Source: Pseudohongiella spirulinae (GTDB taxonomy: Bacteria > Pseudomonadota > Gammaproteobacteria > Pseudomonadales > Pseudohongiellaceae). Taken from it: a stretch of 64,000 nt of DNA. The notes under the pieces are model-generated. The model was not told where the DNA came from. It saw nothing but the letters and a program-made list of their open reading frames with translations, and searched no databases. A program made the translations under genes and the position numbers. Each line of letters begins with the position of its first letter. Position 1 is the stretch's first letter. Where the stretch lies: positions 992,001-1,056,000 of the forward strand of contig NZ_CP013189.1 in the NCBI RefSeq assembly GCF_001444425.1. The letters are read 5' to 3'. This document shows positions 28,167 to 36,131 of the stretch, in pieces.

Positions 28167-29045
28167 TTATTTTTCATTCATCATTGGTCGCTGAGCATCC
28201 ATAGCCCACTCCGTAATGCTTTCTGCATACAGGCGGGTATTCTGGTAGCCCCCCAGTTCACTGATGACAAACCAGTTGATGGAGCCCAGGTGACCGGTAT
28301 TGCAGAAGGTCAGAGTGAGCTCTGCATCAGGGTTGGCCTGCGCATTCAGCATGGCTGTCAGGTCACTGACCGGTTGCATGCGATTGCCCTGAAACCAGTT
28401 TTCAAAGCTCAGGTTACTGGCGCCGGGCAGGGTGCCGGCACGGGCTGCTGCAGTTTGGTCGCCAGTAAAAAATGCCGCCGGTCGAGCATCAATGATCTGA
28501 GCGTCGCCATTGGACACCAGCTGTTCAATTTGTTCTGTGCTGAGACGATACTCATCGCTCCATTGCGGTCGAAAGTCTGAGCGCTCCACCTGAACCGTCT
28601 CCGTGCTCAAGGAGAATCCGGCAGCCTGCCAGGCCGCTAACCCACCGTTGAGTACAGCCAGATCTTTGACGCCCAGTGATTTGAGAGTCCAGTACACACG
28701 GGTGGCCGCTCCCATGTCGGCGGCATTGGCGCCGCCATGAACCAGTACAACCGGTGTCTCTTCATCGATACCCAGTTGCTGGACAATGTCAGTCAGCACA
28801 TCCAGTGACGGCAGTTCGCCGGCATTCTGCTGAGGACCTCGGAATCTCGGGTAGGGTACATGCACCGAGCCGGGTATGTGTCCTGAGGCATAGTCACCTG
28901 TGAGTTGGACAATCCTGATACTTTTATCTGTTGAGCTGATGTTAAGTAGCTGAGCGGGTTCCAGCAGCGGTGACCAGCCGGCGGGCGCCGCCAGGGCGAC
29001 AGAGGAACTAAACAGATATACAAACAGCCAGGCCAGGCGCTTCAT
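28167..29045 (-). CDS. Periplasmic rhodanese-like sulfurtransferase
   Basis: 292 residues from the ATG at 29045, which has GGAGAA eight bases upstream; longer readings add non-coding-like residues. A Sec signal peptide (LAWLFVYLFSSSVALA) is followed by two rhodanese domains. The second contains the active-site loop TFCNTGHLGSINWF with the catalytic cysteine and DARPAAFF; the first lacks a cysteine at the equivalent loop (VLVHGGANAADMG). Tandem rhodaneses of this type transfer sulfane sulfur from thiosulfate or mercaptopyruvate; CNTGH-type periplasmic members are often linked to sulfur-compound transport. The POT transporter lies downstream after 36 bases. Confidence 0.88.
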   Translation of the reverse strand: MKRLAWLFVYLFSSSVALAAPAGWSPLLEPAQLLNISSTDKSIRIVQLTGDYASGHIPGSVHVPYPRFRGPQQNAGELPSLDVLTDIVQQLGIDEETPVVLVHGGANAADMGAATRVYWTLKSLGVKDLAVLNGGLAAWQAAGFSLSTETVQVERSDFRPQWSDEYRLSTEQIEQLVSNGDAQIIDARPAAFFTGDQTAAARAGTLPGASNLSFENWFQGNRMQPVSDLTAMLNAQANPDAELTLTFCNTGHLGSINWFVISELGGYQNTRLYAESITEWAMDAQRPMMNEK

Positions 29046-29136
29046 GATCAAATTCTCCATTGCATCAATAAAACAGGTCGATGTGACGGAAGTATACGCT
29101 TTACAATGTTGACCGGCCAGAATTCGGAGGTAGGCA

Positions 29137-29538
29137 GTGACGGTCCCCGGTAAACAACGTGAATGTCTCAATTGCGGTATGCAGCACCGGCTGACACCTG
29201 GCAGTATTCTTGACCGTTGCCATGAGCAGTTCTGCAGCAAATGTGACGCGTCACTTTGGGAGCTGTCAGATGGCTCAACAGTGACTGTGGATATTGCACA
29301 CAACAAGGAGACTGTCGCGGAAGCACTCGCCAAGTGTAATCTGGCACTGGAAGACGCCTGGCAGGGCTCCTATGCTTCAGAGCTGCGAATCATCGTGGGA
29401 GGCGGCCTTATACGTGATGCCGTCCTGGCGGAGTTGTACTTCCGGCACCAAAGTGGCGTGGTGCGCGGTTACCGGGAGGAGAATCGCGGCGCCATTCTGG
29501 TCACAATTCGTGACTTACCGGGTCACGGAGCGTTTTAG
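29137..29538 (+). CDS. Zinc-ribbon protein with a degenerate Smr domain
   Basis: 133 residues from a GTG with GGAGG six bases upstream. Residues 10-36 hold Cys10-x2-Cys13 and Cys33-x2-Cys36 (with Cys28 between), a zinc-ribbon-like arrangement. Residues 50-125 follow the Smr fold pattern: VDIAHNKETVAEALAKCN in place of LDLHGxxxxEA, ELRIIVGGGLIRDAV in place of the HGxG loop, and VVRGYREENRGAILVTI as the closing strands. Smr domains nick or cleave nucleic acid; here the LDxH and HGxG residues are altered, so cleavage is doubtful and RNA or DNA binding is more likely. Not matched to a named family with certainty. It overlaps the next gene tail to tail by 24 bases. Confidence 0.7.
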   Translation: MTVPGKQRECLNCGMQHRLTPGSILDRCHEQFCSKCDASLWELSDGSTVTVDIAHNKETVAEALAKCNLALEDAWQGSYASELRIIVGGGLIRDAVLAELYFRHQSGVVRGYREENRGAILVTIRDLPGHGAF

Positions 29539-29865
29539 TAGGCCAGCAGCTGCGCGCACGGCGCTGAGCATGCCCTTGACAAGCAACAGGCCCGACAAAG
29601 CCAGCTTGCGTCCCAGAGGCAGTCTGGAGGAGGTCTGCCAGGTATGCATGTGCTGCCGGAACCAGGCACTGGAATGGGCGGCCTGTGACGCCCGCCGGGA
29701 TACTCGCGTTGTCAACAATACAGCCAGAAAGAGGAACAGCACACCCGGGATTACTGGCAGTATCAGGCCAATCACACCTATCACCAGGAATGCTCCGATT
29801 ATAAAGATGGATGCGATTTTGGCGTACAGTGGTAATGGTCGGAAGTGCGGTGTGGGCAAATGCAC
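29515..29865 (-). CDS. Small membrane protein, DUF454 (YbaN)-like
   Basis: 116 residues from a GTG at 29865, chosen because AGAGGA lies eight bases upstream; an ATG at 29907 has no ribosome site. Two adjoining hydrophobic segments (ASIFIIGAFLVIGVIGLILP, VIPGVLFLFLAVLL) are followed by a basic amphipathic region with WFRQHMHTWQ and RLPLGRKLAL, the layout of DUF454 proteins, although the usual PTTPF is VIPGV here. Function unknown. The upstream gap to 30079 is AT-rich. Confidence 0.6.
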   Translation of the reverse strand: MHLPTPHFRPLPLYAKIASIFIIGAFLVIGVIGLILPVIPGVLFLFLAVLLTTRVSRRASQAAHSSAWFRQHMHTWQTSSRLPLGRKLALSGLLLVKGMLSAVRAAAGLLKRSVTR

Positions 29866-30043
29866 GATAACTGTCCTCTCAGCGTGTGTACAGGTTAAGA
29901 CCGACATTTTGCGGGAAATAATCCAGCGTTTTGTCGATCGTCGGAAAAACAATCCGTATAAACAATATACTGACATCATGCAGACATCGTGCCGATTTTA
30001 GTTTATTGATATTATTATAAAAAATATTGGCCAAATGGCTTTC

Positions 30044-30061
30044 TGGTGATCGTTTTCACCA
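30044..30061. terminator. Weak hairpin after the ECF sigma operon
   Basis: TGGTGA at 30044-30049 pairs with TCACCA at 30056-30061. On the minus strand it follows the last gene of the sigma operon by 18 bases, and a T-run comes about 16 bases later. Only a weak terminator candidate. Confidence 0.3.
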
Positions 30062-30078
30062 AATGCTGGTGTATTACG

Positions 30079-30411
30079 TTAATTGTAATAGTGGAAAAGT
30101 CGCTGTAGCAGCAGAGCACAGACACCAACTGCGAGTGCGAGGAGCGTACTGCTGATTAACGCTGGTGACAGATGGAATGTCAGGCTTTGCCATTGAATGG
30201 CAAACGGGGCATAAAGCTGTGACAGTTTAAACGCGGGAGCCAACAGCAGGGCAATGGAACACAGAGCCAGACAGGCTATCAGAATGGATTGCCGCCGTTG
30301 TTGTCGCTGAATACGGCCCAGCACAAGCGGTACAAATTGCTCGTCTGCAGCCGACCCTTCTGGTCTGAGAAGTTGTTTCAGTGCAACGTCCAGATCATCG
30401 GTATCAGTCAT
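30079..30411 (-). CDS. Putative membrane anti-sigma or accessory protein of the ECF operon
   Basis: 110 residues from the ATG at 30411, preceded by TGGAG six bases upstream. The N-terminal ~40 residues are cytoplasmic (DDLDVALKQLLRPEG), followed by two membrane segments (SILIACLALCSIALLLAP and LISSTLLALAVGVCALLLQ). It overlaps the end of the sigma factor gene by eight bases. Position and topology fit a membrane partner that could hold the sigma factor, but no zinc HxxxCxxC anti-sigma motif is present, so the role is inferred from context only. Confidence 0.6.
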   Translation of the reverse strand: MTDTDDLDVALKQLLRPEGSAADEQFVPLVLGRIQRQQRRQSILIACLALCSIALLLAPAFKLSQLYAPFAIQWQSLTFHLSPALISSTLLALAVGVCALLLQRLFHYYN

Positions 30412-30952
30412 TGTGAACTCCACCAAGCAGGGATTTTAGTTTTTCTCTGCTCCGTTTGATACGGGATTTTATTGTGCCCAGAGGCAGTTCAGTCAGCGAC
30501 GCAATATCTGCATGAGAGAACTCTGCGACATAGTTTAACACCAACAGTTCACGATCATCTGCTGGCAGGCAGTTGAGTGCCTGCTGCAGATCCATCTGAT
30601 CAATAAGCGATGTGGCTGTATCCATGTTGTCAGCATCTTGAATATTATCATTCAGTTCCAGAGATTGGTGATCGTGCCGGTTTTGTCGTCGGTACATCAG
30701 CCATTCCCTGTATGCGACCGCACAGATCCAGCTACGAAAGCTACCGGTGCCGCTGTACTGACTGATCCTCGTAAATCCTCGCACGAAGCTGTCCTGGGCA
30801 ATATCTTCAGCGACGGCGCGATGTCGAGTTAGCTGTATCAGCATGCCTAAAACGGCGGACTGATAGTGCCTTACCAGTTCACCGTAGGCATTGATGTCGC
30901 CGACGGCGGTCAATGCTGCCAATCTGACATCTTCATCGTGACTTTCTGGCAA
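30404..30952 (-). CDS. ECF-type RNA polymerase sigma factor
   Basis: 182 residues from a TTG start. Region 2 is visible in YGELVRHYQSAVLGMLIQL and AEDIAQDSFVRGF; region 4 in SHADIASLTELPLGTIKSRI with the helix-turn-helix and the RSREKLKSLL end. It belongs to the RpoE-like ECF group. It starts six bases after the DUF6249 gene and overlaps the putative membrane partner downstream, making a three-gene operon starting at 31330. The signal it responds to is unknown, probably envelope stress given its membrane partners. Confidence 0.9.
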   Translation of the reverse strand: MPESHDEDVRLAALTAVGDINAYGELVRHYQSAVLGMLIQLTRHRAVAEDIAQDSFVRGFTRISQYSGTGSFRSWICAVAYREWLMYRRQNRHDHQSLELNDNIQDADNMDTATSLIDQMDLQQALNCLPADDRELLVLNYVAEFSHADIASLTELPLGTIKSRIKRSREKLKSLLGGVHND

Positions 30953-30958
30953 AAGAGC

Positions 30959-31330
30959 TCAGTCCTGTGCAGGTTTCCGCTTTTTTGCGAGCCAGCATAA
31001 CACAGCACCGACCAGCCCCGGAAAGCTCGCCACGCCAGTCATGATAAGAGCTACTTCAGGCTGATCCTGTACTATGAAAATGACCAGCCCCAATATGATG
31101 AAAGCGGCGGCAATTGCGATCAGCACCGCGCCAACGGTCATATCGCGATCATCATTCCGCACCGGTGCGCCCAGCGCTTTGATCGTTTCCGGTGTTAACT
31201 GCTGACCGCTGTTAATCGCGGTCCTCAAGGTTTCCTGAACCTGTTTACGGTTGCCTGCGTTAAACCAGTAGGCTATCCAGACAATGCCGAACAGGGTTAA
31301 AAAGGGTGCAAGTGGTATCAACAGCTCCAT
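30959..31330 (-). CDS. DUF6249-like membrane protein
   Basis: 123 residues. An N-terminal membrane segment (LAPFLTLFGIVWIAYWF) is followed by a short charged region (RKQVQETLRTAINSGQQLTPETIKAL) and two further membrane segments (VGAVLIAIAAAFIILGLVIF and LIMTGVASFPGLVGAVLCWL). This is the layout of DUF6249 proteins, which I know to accompany ECF sigma operons in proteobacteria. It is the first gene of the sigma operon, six bases before the sigma start. Confidence 0.75.
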   Translation of the reverse strand: MELLIPLAPFLTLFGIVWIAYWFNAGNRKQVQETLRTAINSGQQLTPETIKALGAPVRNDDRDMTVGAVLIAIAAAFIILGLVIFIVQDQPEVALIMTGVASFPGLVGAVLCWLAKKRKPAQD

Positions 31331-31362
31331 ATTGTTTCCTTATATTGTGTTAATGACTCTGT

Positions 31363-31406
31363 ATGGATGCAGGCAATAGACCAAATGGATGCAAATTTCG
31401 CGAAAT
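31363..31406. promoter_or_regulatory. Possible regulatory sites upstream of the ECF operon
   Basis: ATGGATGCA occurs at 31363-31371 and again at 31385-31393, 22 bases apart (two helical turns). A perfect 12-base palindrome, ATTTCGCGAAAT, follows at 31395-31406. Both lie 33-76 bases upstream of the DUF6249 start and also in front of the divergent DUF5715 gene. An AT-only inverted repeat (31414-31421 with 31430-31437) follows. Confidence 0.35.
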
Positions 31407-31560
31407 ATGAAAAATTTTATTTTTTTACCAATAAAATCATGGTAGTGCTGGACAAATCGAATAAATAACGTGAGAATCATCGTCGACTGCAAGAAAAAAT
31501 GGCGCAAACAAGCCAGCAAAATAAGCCGTAAATCGGATTTAAAGCGGTGAGGCAGAGATT

Positions 31561-32487
31561 ATGAGGCATCTGACAGCATCTTTTGTGGCAGCGATTATCT
31601 TTTTTTCTGTTGCCCAGACCGTTGTGGCTCAAAGCAGCCTCAGAGGGTCAAGATCTTCTATTGAGTACCAGCACACCCATGCCGTGGTGAATGGTTATGG
31701 ATTTGCCCACACCTCGCGTGATGTCAGTCAACTGGTGAGTGCCGGGGAGTTGGTGAAAGTCAATGAAAGCCGCACCATGGTTATTCATAATGTTTCTTAC
31801 CCTTATCTTCGTCCACAGGTAAAAACCCTGCTGGAAAGGCTCAGTAACCAGTATCACAATGCCTGTGGCGAGAAATTGACCGTCACCAGTATGACGCGAC
31901 CCATCGCCCGCCAGCCGGTCAATGCCTCAGAAGAATCTGTTCATCCCACGGGCATGGCCTTTGATCTGCGAGTGCCGTCCAACGGACGTTGCCGGTCCTG
32001 GCTGGAACGAACGTTGCTGACACTCGAAGACTACAATGTGCTGGATGTGACCCGTGAGCGACGTCCTCCGCACTATCATGTGGCCGTATTTCCGGAGCCC
32101 TATCAGCAATATCTGGCAGGTATTATGGGACAACAGCGCGATTATACCGTTCGTCGGGGAGATACTCTGGTGGCGATCGCTTCGCGAATGGATACTACCG
32201 TGGCACAGATTCGCGCTGCCAATGGCATCAGGGGTGATCTGATCCGTGTTGGCCAGACTTTAACAATCCCCGGTTCAGGCAGCGCTTCGGCATCGGCCCC
32301 TGTGATGATGCAGGCCCAGGCCAGCACGCCGCGTGAAATTGAGCATCGTGTGCGTCCCGGTGAAACGTTGTGGCGCATTGCCAATCGATACCAGACCAGT
32401 GTTGATGCCTTGCGCAACGAAAACGGACTGGCAGGAGATCTGCTGAATGTGGGTCAGGTCTTGCGTGTTGTGCTGGATGAGTCCTGA
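31561..32487 (+). CDS. DUF5715 family secreted protein with two LysM domains
   Basis: 308 residues with a Sec signal (cut near AVVAQ/SS at about 24). The central domain (about 60-185) has VTSMTRP, SVHPTGMAFDLR and HYHVAVFP, which place His128, Asp135, His171 and His173 in the same pattern as zinc ligands of LAS/M15 peptidoglycan peptidases; DUF5715 is probably such a peptidase. Two LysM repeats follow (YTVRRGDTLVAIASRM about 195-238 and HRVRPGETLWRIANRY about 261-305), so it should bind and act on peptidoglycan. A GAGGCAGAG ribosome site precedes the ATG. Its end overlaps the convergent DUF1853 gene by 34 bases. Confidence 0.85.
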   Translation: MRHLTASFVAAIIFFSVAQTVVAQSSLRGSRSSIEYQHTHAVVNGYGFAHTSRDVSQLVSAGELVKVNESRTMVIHNVSYPYLRPQVKTLLERLSNQYHNACGEKLTVTSMTRPIARQPVNASEESVHPTGMAFDLRVPSNGRCRSWLERTLLTLEDYNVLDVTRERRPPHYHVAVFPEPYQQYLAGIMGQQRDYTVRRGDTLVAIASRMDTTVAQIRAANGIRGDLIRVGQTLTIPGSGSASASAPVMMQAQASTPREIEHRVRPGETLWRIANRYQTSVDALRNENGLAGDLLNVGQVLRVVLDES

Positions 32488-33365
32488 CCCGGCCAACTGT
32501 CCGGAACGACAAAGCAGCGCCTGGTTTCCGTCCAGAATCCAGTGTCAGGATGCTGCTGTAGCTGAGCAAACAAACGGACCTGCTGCCGTGAGCTCACCAG
32601 CTCAAGTGCGGCGTGGGTTTCTGCCGCATCTGGTGGTACTGTTTGAACCATCGGGCCAAGCCAGTGCGGCTTGACCAGCGGCACCCAGTTTATCCAGTCA
32701 TCTCTGAGTTCACTACTGTATTGCCAGCTGCCACGGGCATGATTTAGTGCCACCGACTCAGGCGCAGAAACTGGTGTATCAAGTGGGTAAAACAGATATC
32801 CCGGCAAAAAAATTCGGCGTTTATGTGGTGGCGGAATACCCATGTTCGCAAGAGCGGCGTGAGTTTGCGCAAGGCAGCTCATCTGTAATTGACGTTCAAG
32901 CAGGTGAGTGGTTTTCAAGTCCAGGCGATCATCCGGATTCGGCCCGTACCAGGGTGTGTGCTCTGCTTTGCTGTCGGGATAAGCCATATAGAATTTGACA
33001 GCAATTTCATGGTGCTCAATGTCTCCCGTTCCCGGATTCAGCAGCACAAAGTCCAGCTCTCCGAGCGTACTGCCATTTTCCCTGACCGGTAAATTACGGG
33101 TTAAAAGCGTCCACCCAAGCAACTCAGTCATCATGCACTCATAAAGGCTTTCAAAATAAATGCCCAGCCGATAATGAGGTGTTTCCCGCAGAATTGACGG
33201 ACCCGTCAGCGGTTCTGCCTCCCAGGCAGCAAGCTTGTCCATGGCCGATGTGTGACACCATTGTGATGGCTGGAACACCACAGCACCACTGTGTAATTGT
33301 GCCGCCTGCAGCATCCAGGCAAGGTGCCGGATCTGAGGCAGCAAAAAGGTTTCCGGCGCTCTCAT
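32454..33365 (-). CDS. DUF1853 family protein
   Basis: 303 residues, no signal peptide. Family features are visible: RHLAWMLQAAQL near the start, YRLGIYFESLYECMMTELL, then LGELDFVLLN...IEHHEIAVKFYM, an acidic/lysine pattern (D..E.K) like a restriction-endonuclease-type fold, and DRLDLKTTHLLERQL. Function is unknown; a PD-(D/E)xK-like nuclease fold is an inference from the E-x-K motif. It is translationally coupled (ATGA overlap) to the DUF2835 gene upstream, and its 3' end runs 34 bases into the convergent LysM gene. Confidence 0.85.
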   Translation of the reverse strand: MRAPETFLLPQIRHLAWMLQAAQLHSGAVVFQPSQWCHTSAMDKLAAWEAEPLTGPSILRETPHYRLGIYFESLYECMMTELLGWTLLTRNLPVRENGSTLGELDFVLLNPGTGDIEHHEIAVKFYMAYPDSKAEHTPWYGPNPDDRLDLKTTHLLERQLQMSCLAQTHAALANMGIPPPHKRRIFLPGYLFYPLDTPVSAPESVALNHARGSWQYSSELRDDWINWVPLVKPHWLGPMVQTVPPDAAETHAALELVSSRQQVRLFAQLQQHPDTGFWTETRRCFVVPDSWPGQDSSSTTRKT

Positions 33366-33586
33366 GCCATGCGTTTGATGTCAGTCAGTTTATGATTGTC
33401 ATCAAAACTGATTGCAAATGTGCCCATTACGCCGTCATGGGTAACGAAGCGCTGCAGAACCGAGGAGGGGAAGCGAATACGCCGGCCGTCGCGGGTACTG
33501 CAGACAACTTGATTGACCTGTCCCTGGTAATGTCGCAGATATTGATCGGCGGTTATGTTCAGGTCGAAAATTAAACACTGTGCCAT
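33362..33586 (-). CDS. DUF2835 family protein
   Basis: 74 residues from the ATG at 33586. It matches the family along its length: IFDLNITADQYLRHYQG, VVCSTRDGRRIRFPSSVLQRFVTHDGVMGTF, ISFDDNHKLTDIKR. The fold is probably a small beta-barrel similar to PilZ. No function is known. Its last codons overlap the DUF1853 start, so the two are co-translated. Confidence 0.88.
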   Translation of the reverse strand: MAQCLIFDLNITADQYLRHYQGQVNQVVCSTRDGRRIRFPSSVLQRFVTHDGVMGTFAISFDDNHKLTDIKRMA

Positions 33587-33604
33587 GTGTATGTGATCAT
33601 ATGT

Positions 33605-33644
33605 GTGCAGCCCGGCGTTCACTTGATCGAGTGCCGGGCTGCAC
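33605..33644 (-). terminator. 12-bp inverted repeat after the secreted-protein gene
   Basis: GTGCAGCCCGGC at 33605-33616 is perfectly complementary to 33633-33644 with a 16-base loop. It lies between the stop of the gene ending at 33656 and the start of the DUF2835 gene, so it probably ends the upstream transcript. No T-run follows on the minus strand, so it is not a classical intrinsic terminator. Confidence 0.5.
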
Positions 33645-33655
33645 GCCGTGCGGTA

Positions 33656-34693
33656 TTACTGATTGGCAGCCTGTTCAGCTTCCAGGCGTCGCGCGCCGGC
33701 CAGAATGCCCGGCATGGCGTAGTTACCTTCGTGACAGGCATATTCGTACATCGGGCCTTCTGTGGCGTGGTAGCTCAACTCCGCTGTCCAGGGCTGGCTG
33801 TACAGATTGTCGTCGTCCACCGTGAACTGATAAACAATCTCAGTATCCGAGTAACGCATAAAACGTTCGGTAATTTTGCCGCTTTGCGTGATCGGCACCG
33901 AGCTTTCTGCCATCTGCTGCGGGTTAATGTTAACAGTTTCAACGACCAGCCAGCCATCTTCGTACCAGCCACGTGAATCACCAAACCACTGGTCAAGCTC
34001 TTCTGGACGTGTATTGGCACGAGCCTCTGCGGCGTTGTCGTAGATTGGGATGATGCGGGCATCGTGGTTCATTTCCACCAGAATCACGACGTAGTCATCT
34101 GTCTGCACAAACTGATAGGTGCTGTTATACAGGGTGCCCATCATGCCCGGACCCGCTGTGTTACCGAAACCGATGAAGCAGCGCTCAGCCAATGGCAGGG
34201 CTTCGGGGCCATCTGCATTGCCTTCGCCTGTCACATAGCGAGCACCAAAACTGCGCTGAATCCGCACTTTGGGCTCTTCCAGACGCGGAATTCTGCCTTC
34301 CGGGGGATCGATAATGTAAGAGCTGCGGAACTCACCCTTGACCAGCGCCAGATTGGAACCCGGATCAATCCAGAAATCATTATAGCCACGCAGGCCGAAG
34401 TCAAAGCTGCCGGCGGGTGGCGCCTGACCGGGCGTGCTCGCCTCGGGTGCATCCACTTCATTGATCGGCAGACCGGCAACAGAGGTGTTGGCCACAATCT
34501 GCGCGGCTTCTTCAGGCGTCACCACCAGTTTGTCGACATTCTGCGGACGCTGCAGGTTGGTCAGCGAGGCGTTGGTCCACAACCCTTCAAGGTCAGGACG
34601 TTCATTGCTCTGTGCCACGCCCATGGTAGAGGCGATGGCCAGAGACAGTCCCACTGTGGCTGACTTCAATGTCAGCGATAATGCCGTTTTCAT
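33656..34693 (-). CDS. Secreted protein of unknown function (paralogue of 38017-39051)
   Basis: 345 residues with a Sec signal (LSLAIASTMGVAQS) and AGGAGA six bases before the ATG. It is clearly homologous to the protein encoded at 38017-39051. Shared landmarks in order are GLW near the mature N-terminus, GYNDFWI, SYIIDPPEGRIP, ERCFIGF, WFGDSRGW, LVVETVN, ERFMRYSD and YEYACHEGNY near the C-terminus. The conserved Cys pair (ERC and ACHEGNY) may form a disulfide. No catalytic family is recognised. It is probably periplasmic or extracellular. Confidence 0.8.
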   Translation of the reverse strand: MKTALSLTLKSATVGLSLAIASTMGVAQSNERPDLEGLWTNASLTNLQRPQNVDKLVVTPEEAAQIVANTSVAGLPINEVDAPEASTPGQAPPAGSFDFGLRGYNDFWIDPGSNLALVKGEFRSSYIIDPPEGRIPRLEEPKVRIQRSFGARYVTGEGNADGPEALPLAERCFIGFGNTAGPGMMGTLYNSTYQFVQTDDYVVILVEMNHDARIIPIYDNAAEARANTRPEELDQWFGDSRGWYEDGWLVVETVNINPQQMAESSVPITQSGKITERFMRYSDTEIVYQFTVDDDNLYSQPWTAELSYHATEGPMYEYACHEGNYAMPGILAGARRLEAEQAANQ

Positions 34694-34771
34694 GACAGGT
34701 CTCCTGATTTTAACCGGTATTTACTGTACCTAACGGTAGCCTTGTTCAATTCACTTGTAAAGTGAATGTAT

Positions 34772-35983
34772 TCACAGGCCGTCTCGATCGCGAAATCCCA
34801 GCAGATAGAGAATGCCGTCCAATCCGAGATTTGAGATTGATTGCTTGGCTGATTGTTTCACCAATGGCTTGGCCCTGAATGCCACACCAAGACCGGCAAT
34901 AGAGAGCATGGGCAGGTCATTGGCGCCGTCACCGACAGCGATAGTCTGTTCCAGGCTGATGCCTTCGCGCTGCGCCAGTTCGCGCAGGAGATCCGCTTTG
35001 CGCTGCCCGTCGACAATGGGTTCCTGAACCTCGCCGGTGATAATCCCGTCGTTAATTGGCAGGGCATTGGCAAACACGTAGTCGATTCCCAGCCGCTGCT
35101 GAAGTTTCTCGGCGAAATAGTTGAATCCGCCGGATACGATGGCGGTTTTGTAACCATGCCGCCTCAGTTGGCTGATCAGGGTTTCGGCCCCTTCGTTAAG
35201 TTGCAGCCTGGCAGCTATTTGCTCGAGAGTTGATTCCGGTAGCCCTTTCAGCAAGGCAACTCGCTCGCGGAAACTGGCCTTGAAATCAAGTTCGCCACGC
35301 ATGGCGCGCTCTGTGATATCGGCCACCTGATCACCTACGCCGGCCGCTTTGGCCAGCTCATCAATCACTTCGGCGTCGATCAGTGTGGAATCCATGTCGA
35401 AGACAACCAGTCGCCTGGTGCGGCGAAAGACACTGTCCTGCTGGAATGCTATATCAACGTTCAACTCCTGGGCAATGGTCAGGAATTCGGCGCGCAGCGC
35501 CTCGGCATCGGTCGGCTCACCACGCACAGAAAACTCGATGCAGGCCTTGCTCTGGTTATCCGGCAGGCCTTCCGGAATGCGTCCCGAGAGCCTGTCTATA
35601 TGATCAATGTTCAGGCCATGGCGGGCAGTGATTGTGCTGACTCGGGCGATGTGTTCAGCGGTAATGCGGCGCGCCAACAGAGTCACAATATGACGGGCCT
35701 TGCCCTGTCCGTTAACCCACTGGGTATATTCGTCCGCGCTGACTGGTGTGAATTTAAGCTGCTGATCCATTTCAGAGGCTTTAAACAGCAGATCCTTCAG
35801 TACATCCGCCTTGCCCGATGCATCTCCCAACTCGACCAGAATGCCAAAGGAGAGAGTGTCGTGTATTACAGCTTGCCCGATGTCCAGGATATTGACATCA
35901 GAGCGAGCCAGTATTCCGGTGATGGCGGCCGTCAGACCCGGACAGTCAGGTCCGGTAATGTTGATCAGAATGATTTCCTTCAA
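34772..35983 (-). CDS. serB: Phosphoserine phosphatase
   Basis: 403 residues from a TTG start with GGAGC seven bases upstream. The N-terminal ~180 residues contain ACT domains (IILINITGPDCPGLTAAITG and a second from about 97). The HAD domain has VFDMDSTLID (Asp196 nucleophile, Asp198), the serine in IVSGGFNYF, and VGDGANDLPML for Mg binding. It dephosphorylates phosphoserine in the last step of serine synthesis. The long ACT-containing form (about 400 residues) is found in many gammaproteobacteria such as Pseudomonas; E. coli SerB is shorter. It is divergent from the amidohydrolase. Confidence 0.95.
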   Translation of the reverse strand: MKEIILINITGPDCPGLTAAITGILARSDVNILDIGQAVIHDTLSFGILVELGDASGKADVLKDLLFKASEMDQQLKFTPVSADEYTQWVNGQGKARHIVTLLARRITAEHIARVSTITARHGLNIDHIDRLSGRIPEGLPDNQSKACIEFSVRGEPTDAEALRAEFLTIAQELNVDIAFQQDSVFRRTRRLVVFDMDSTLIDAEVIDELAKAAGVGDQVADITERAMRGELDFKASFRERVALLKGLPESTLEQIAARLQLNEGAETLISQLRRHGYKTAIVSGGFNYFAEKLQQRLGIDYVFANALPINDGIITGEVQEPIVDGQRKADLLRELAQREGISLEQTIAVGDGANDLPMLSIAGLGVAFRAKPLVKQSAKQSISNLGLDGILYLLGFRDRDGL

Positions 35984-36131
35984 AGTCTTGCTCCGGGTCT
36001 GGTATTGGATATTGAGTCTGCCCTCAGGCAGCGTGCGTATTGTACTTGGAAATCGCGTCTGCAGACAGTTCGCACAGGCATCGCCTGATTGGTTAGAATG
36101 CGTCTATTACAAAACACAAGAAGGGCTACTC

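Noticed and set aside
28167-29333. 388-residue reading of the rhodanese gene
   Set aside because: The first ~95 residues lie upstream of the signal peptide and overlap the divergent zinc-ribbon gene; ATG 29045 has a good ribosome site.
35811-36131. Upstream extension of the amidohydrolase frame
   Set aside because: It overlaps serB on the other strand, and the lipoprotein signal begins at 36132 with a ribosome site.
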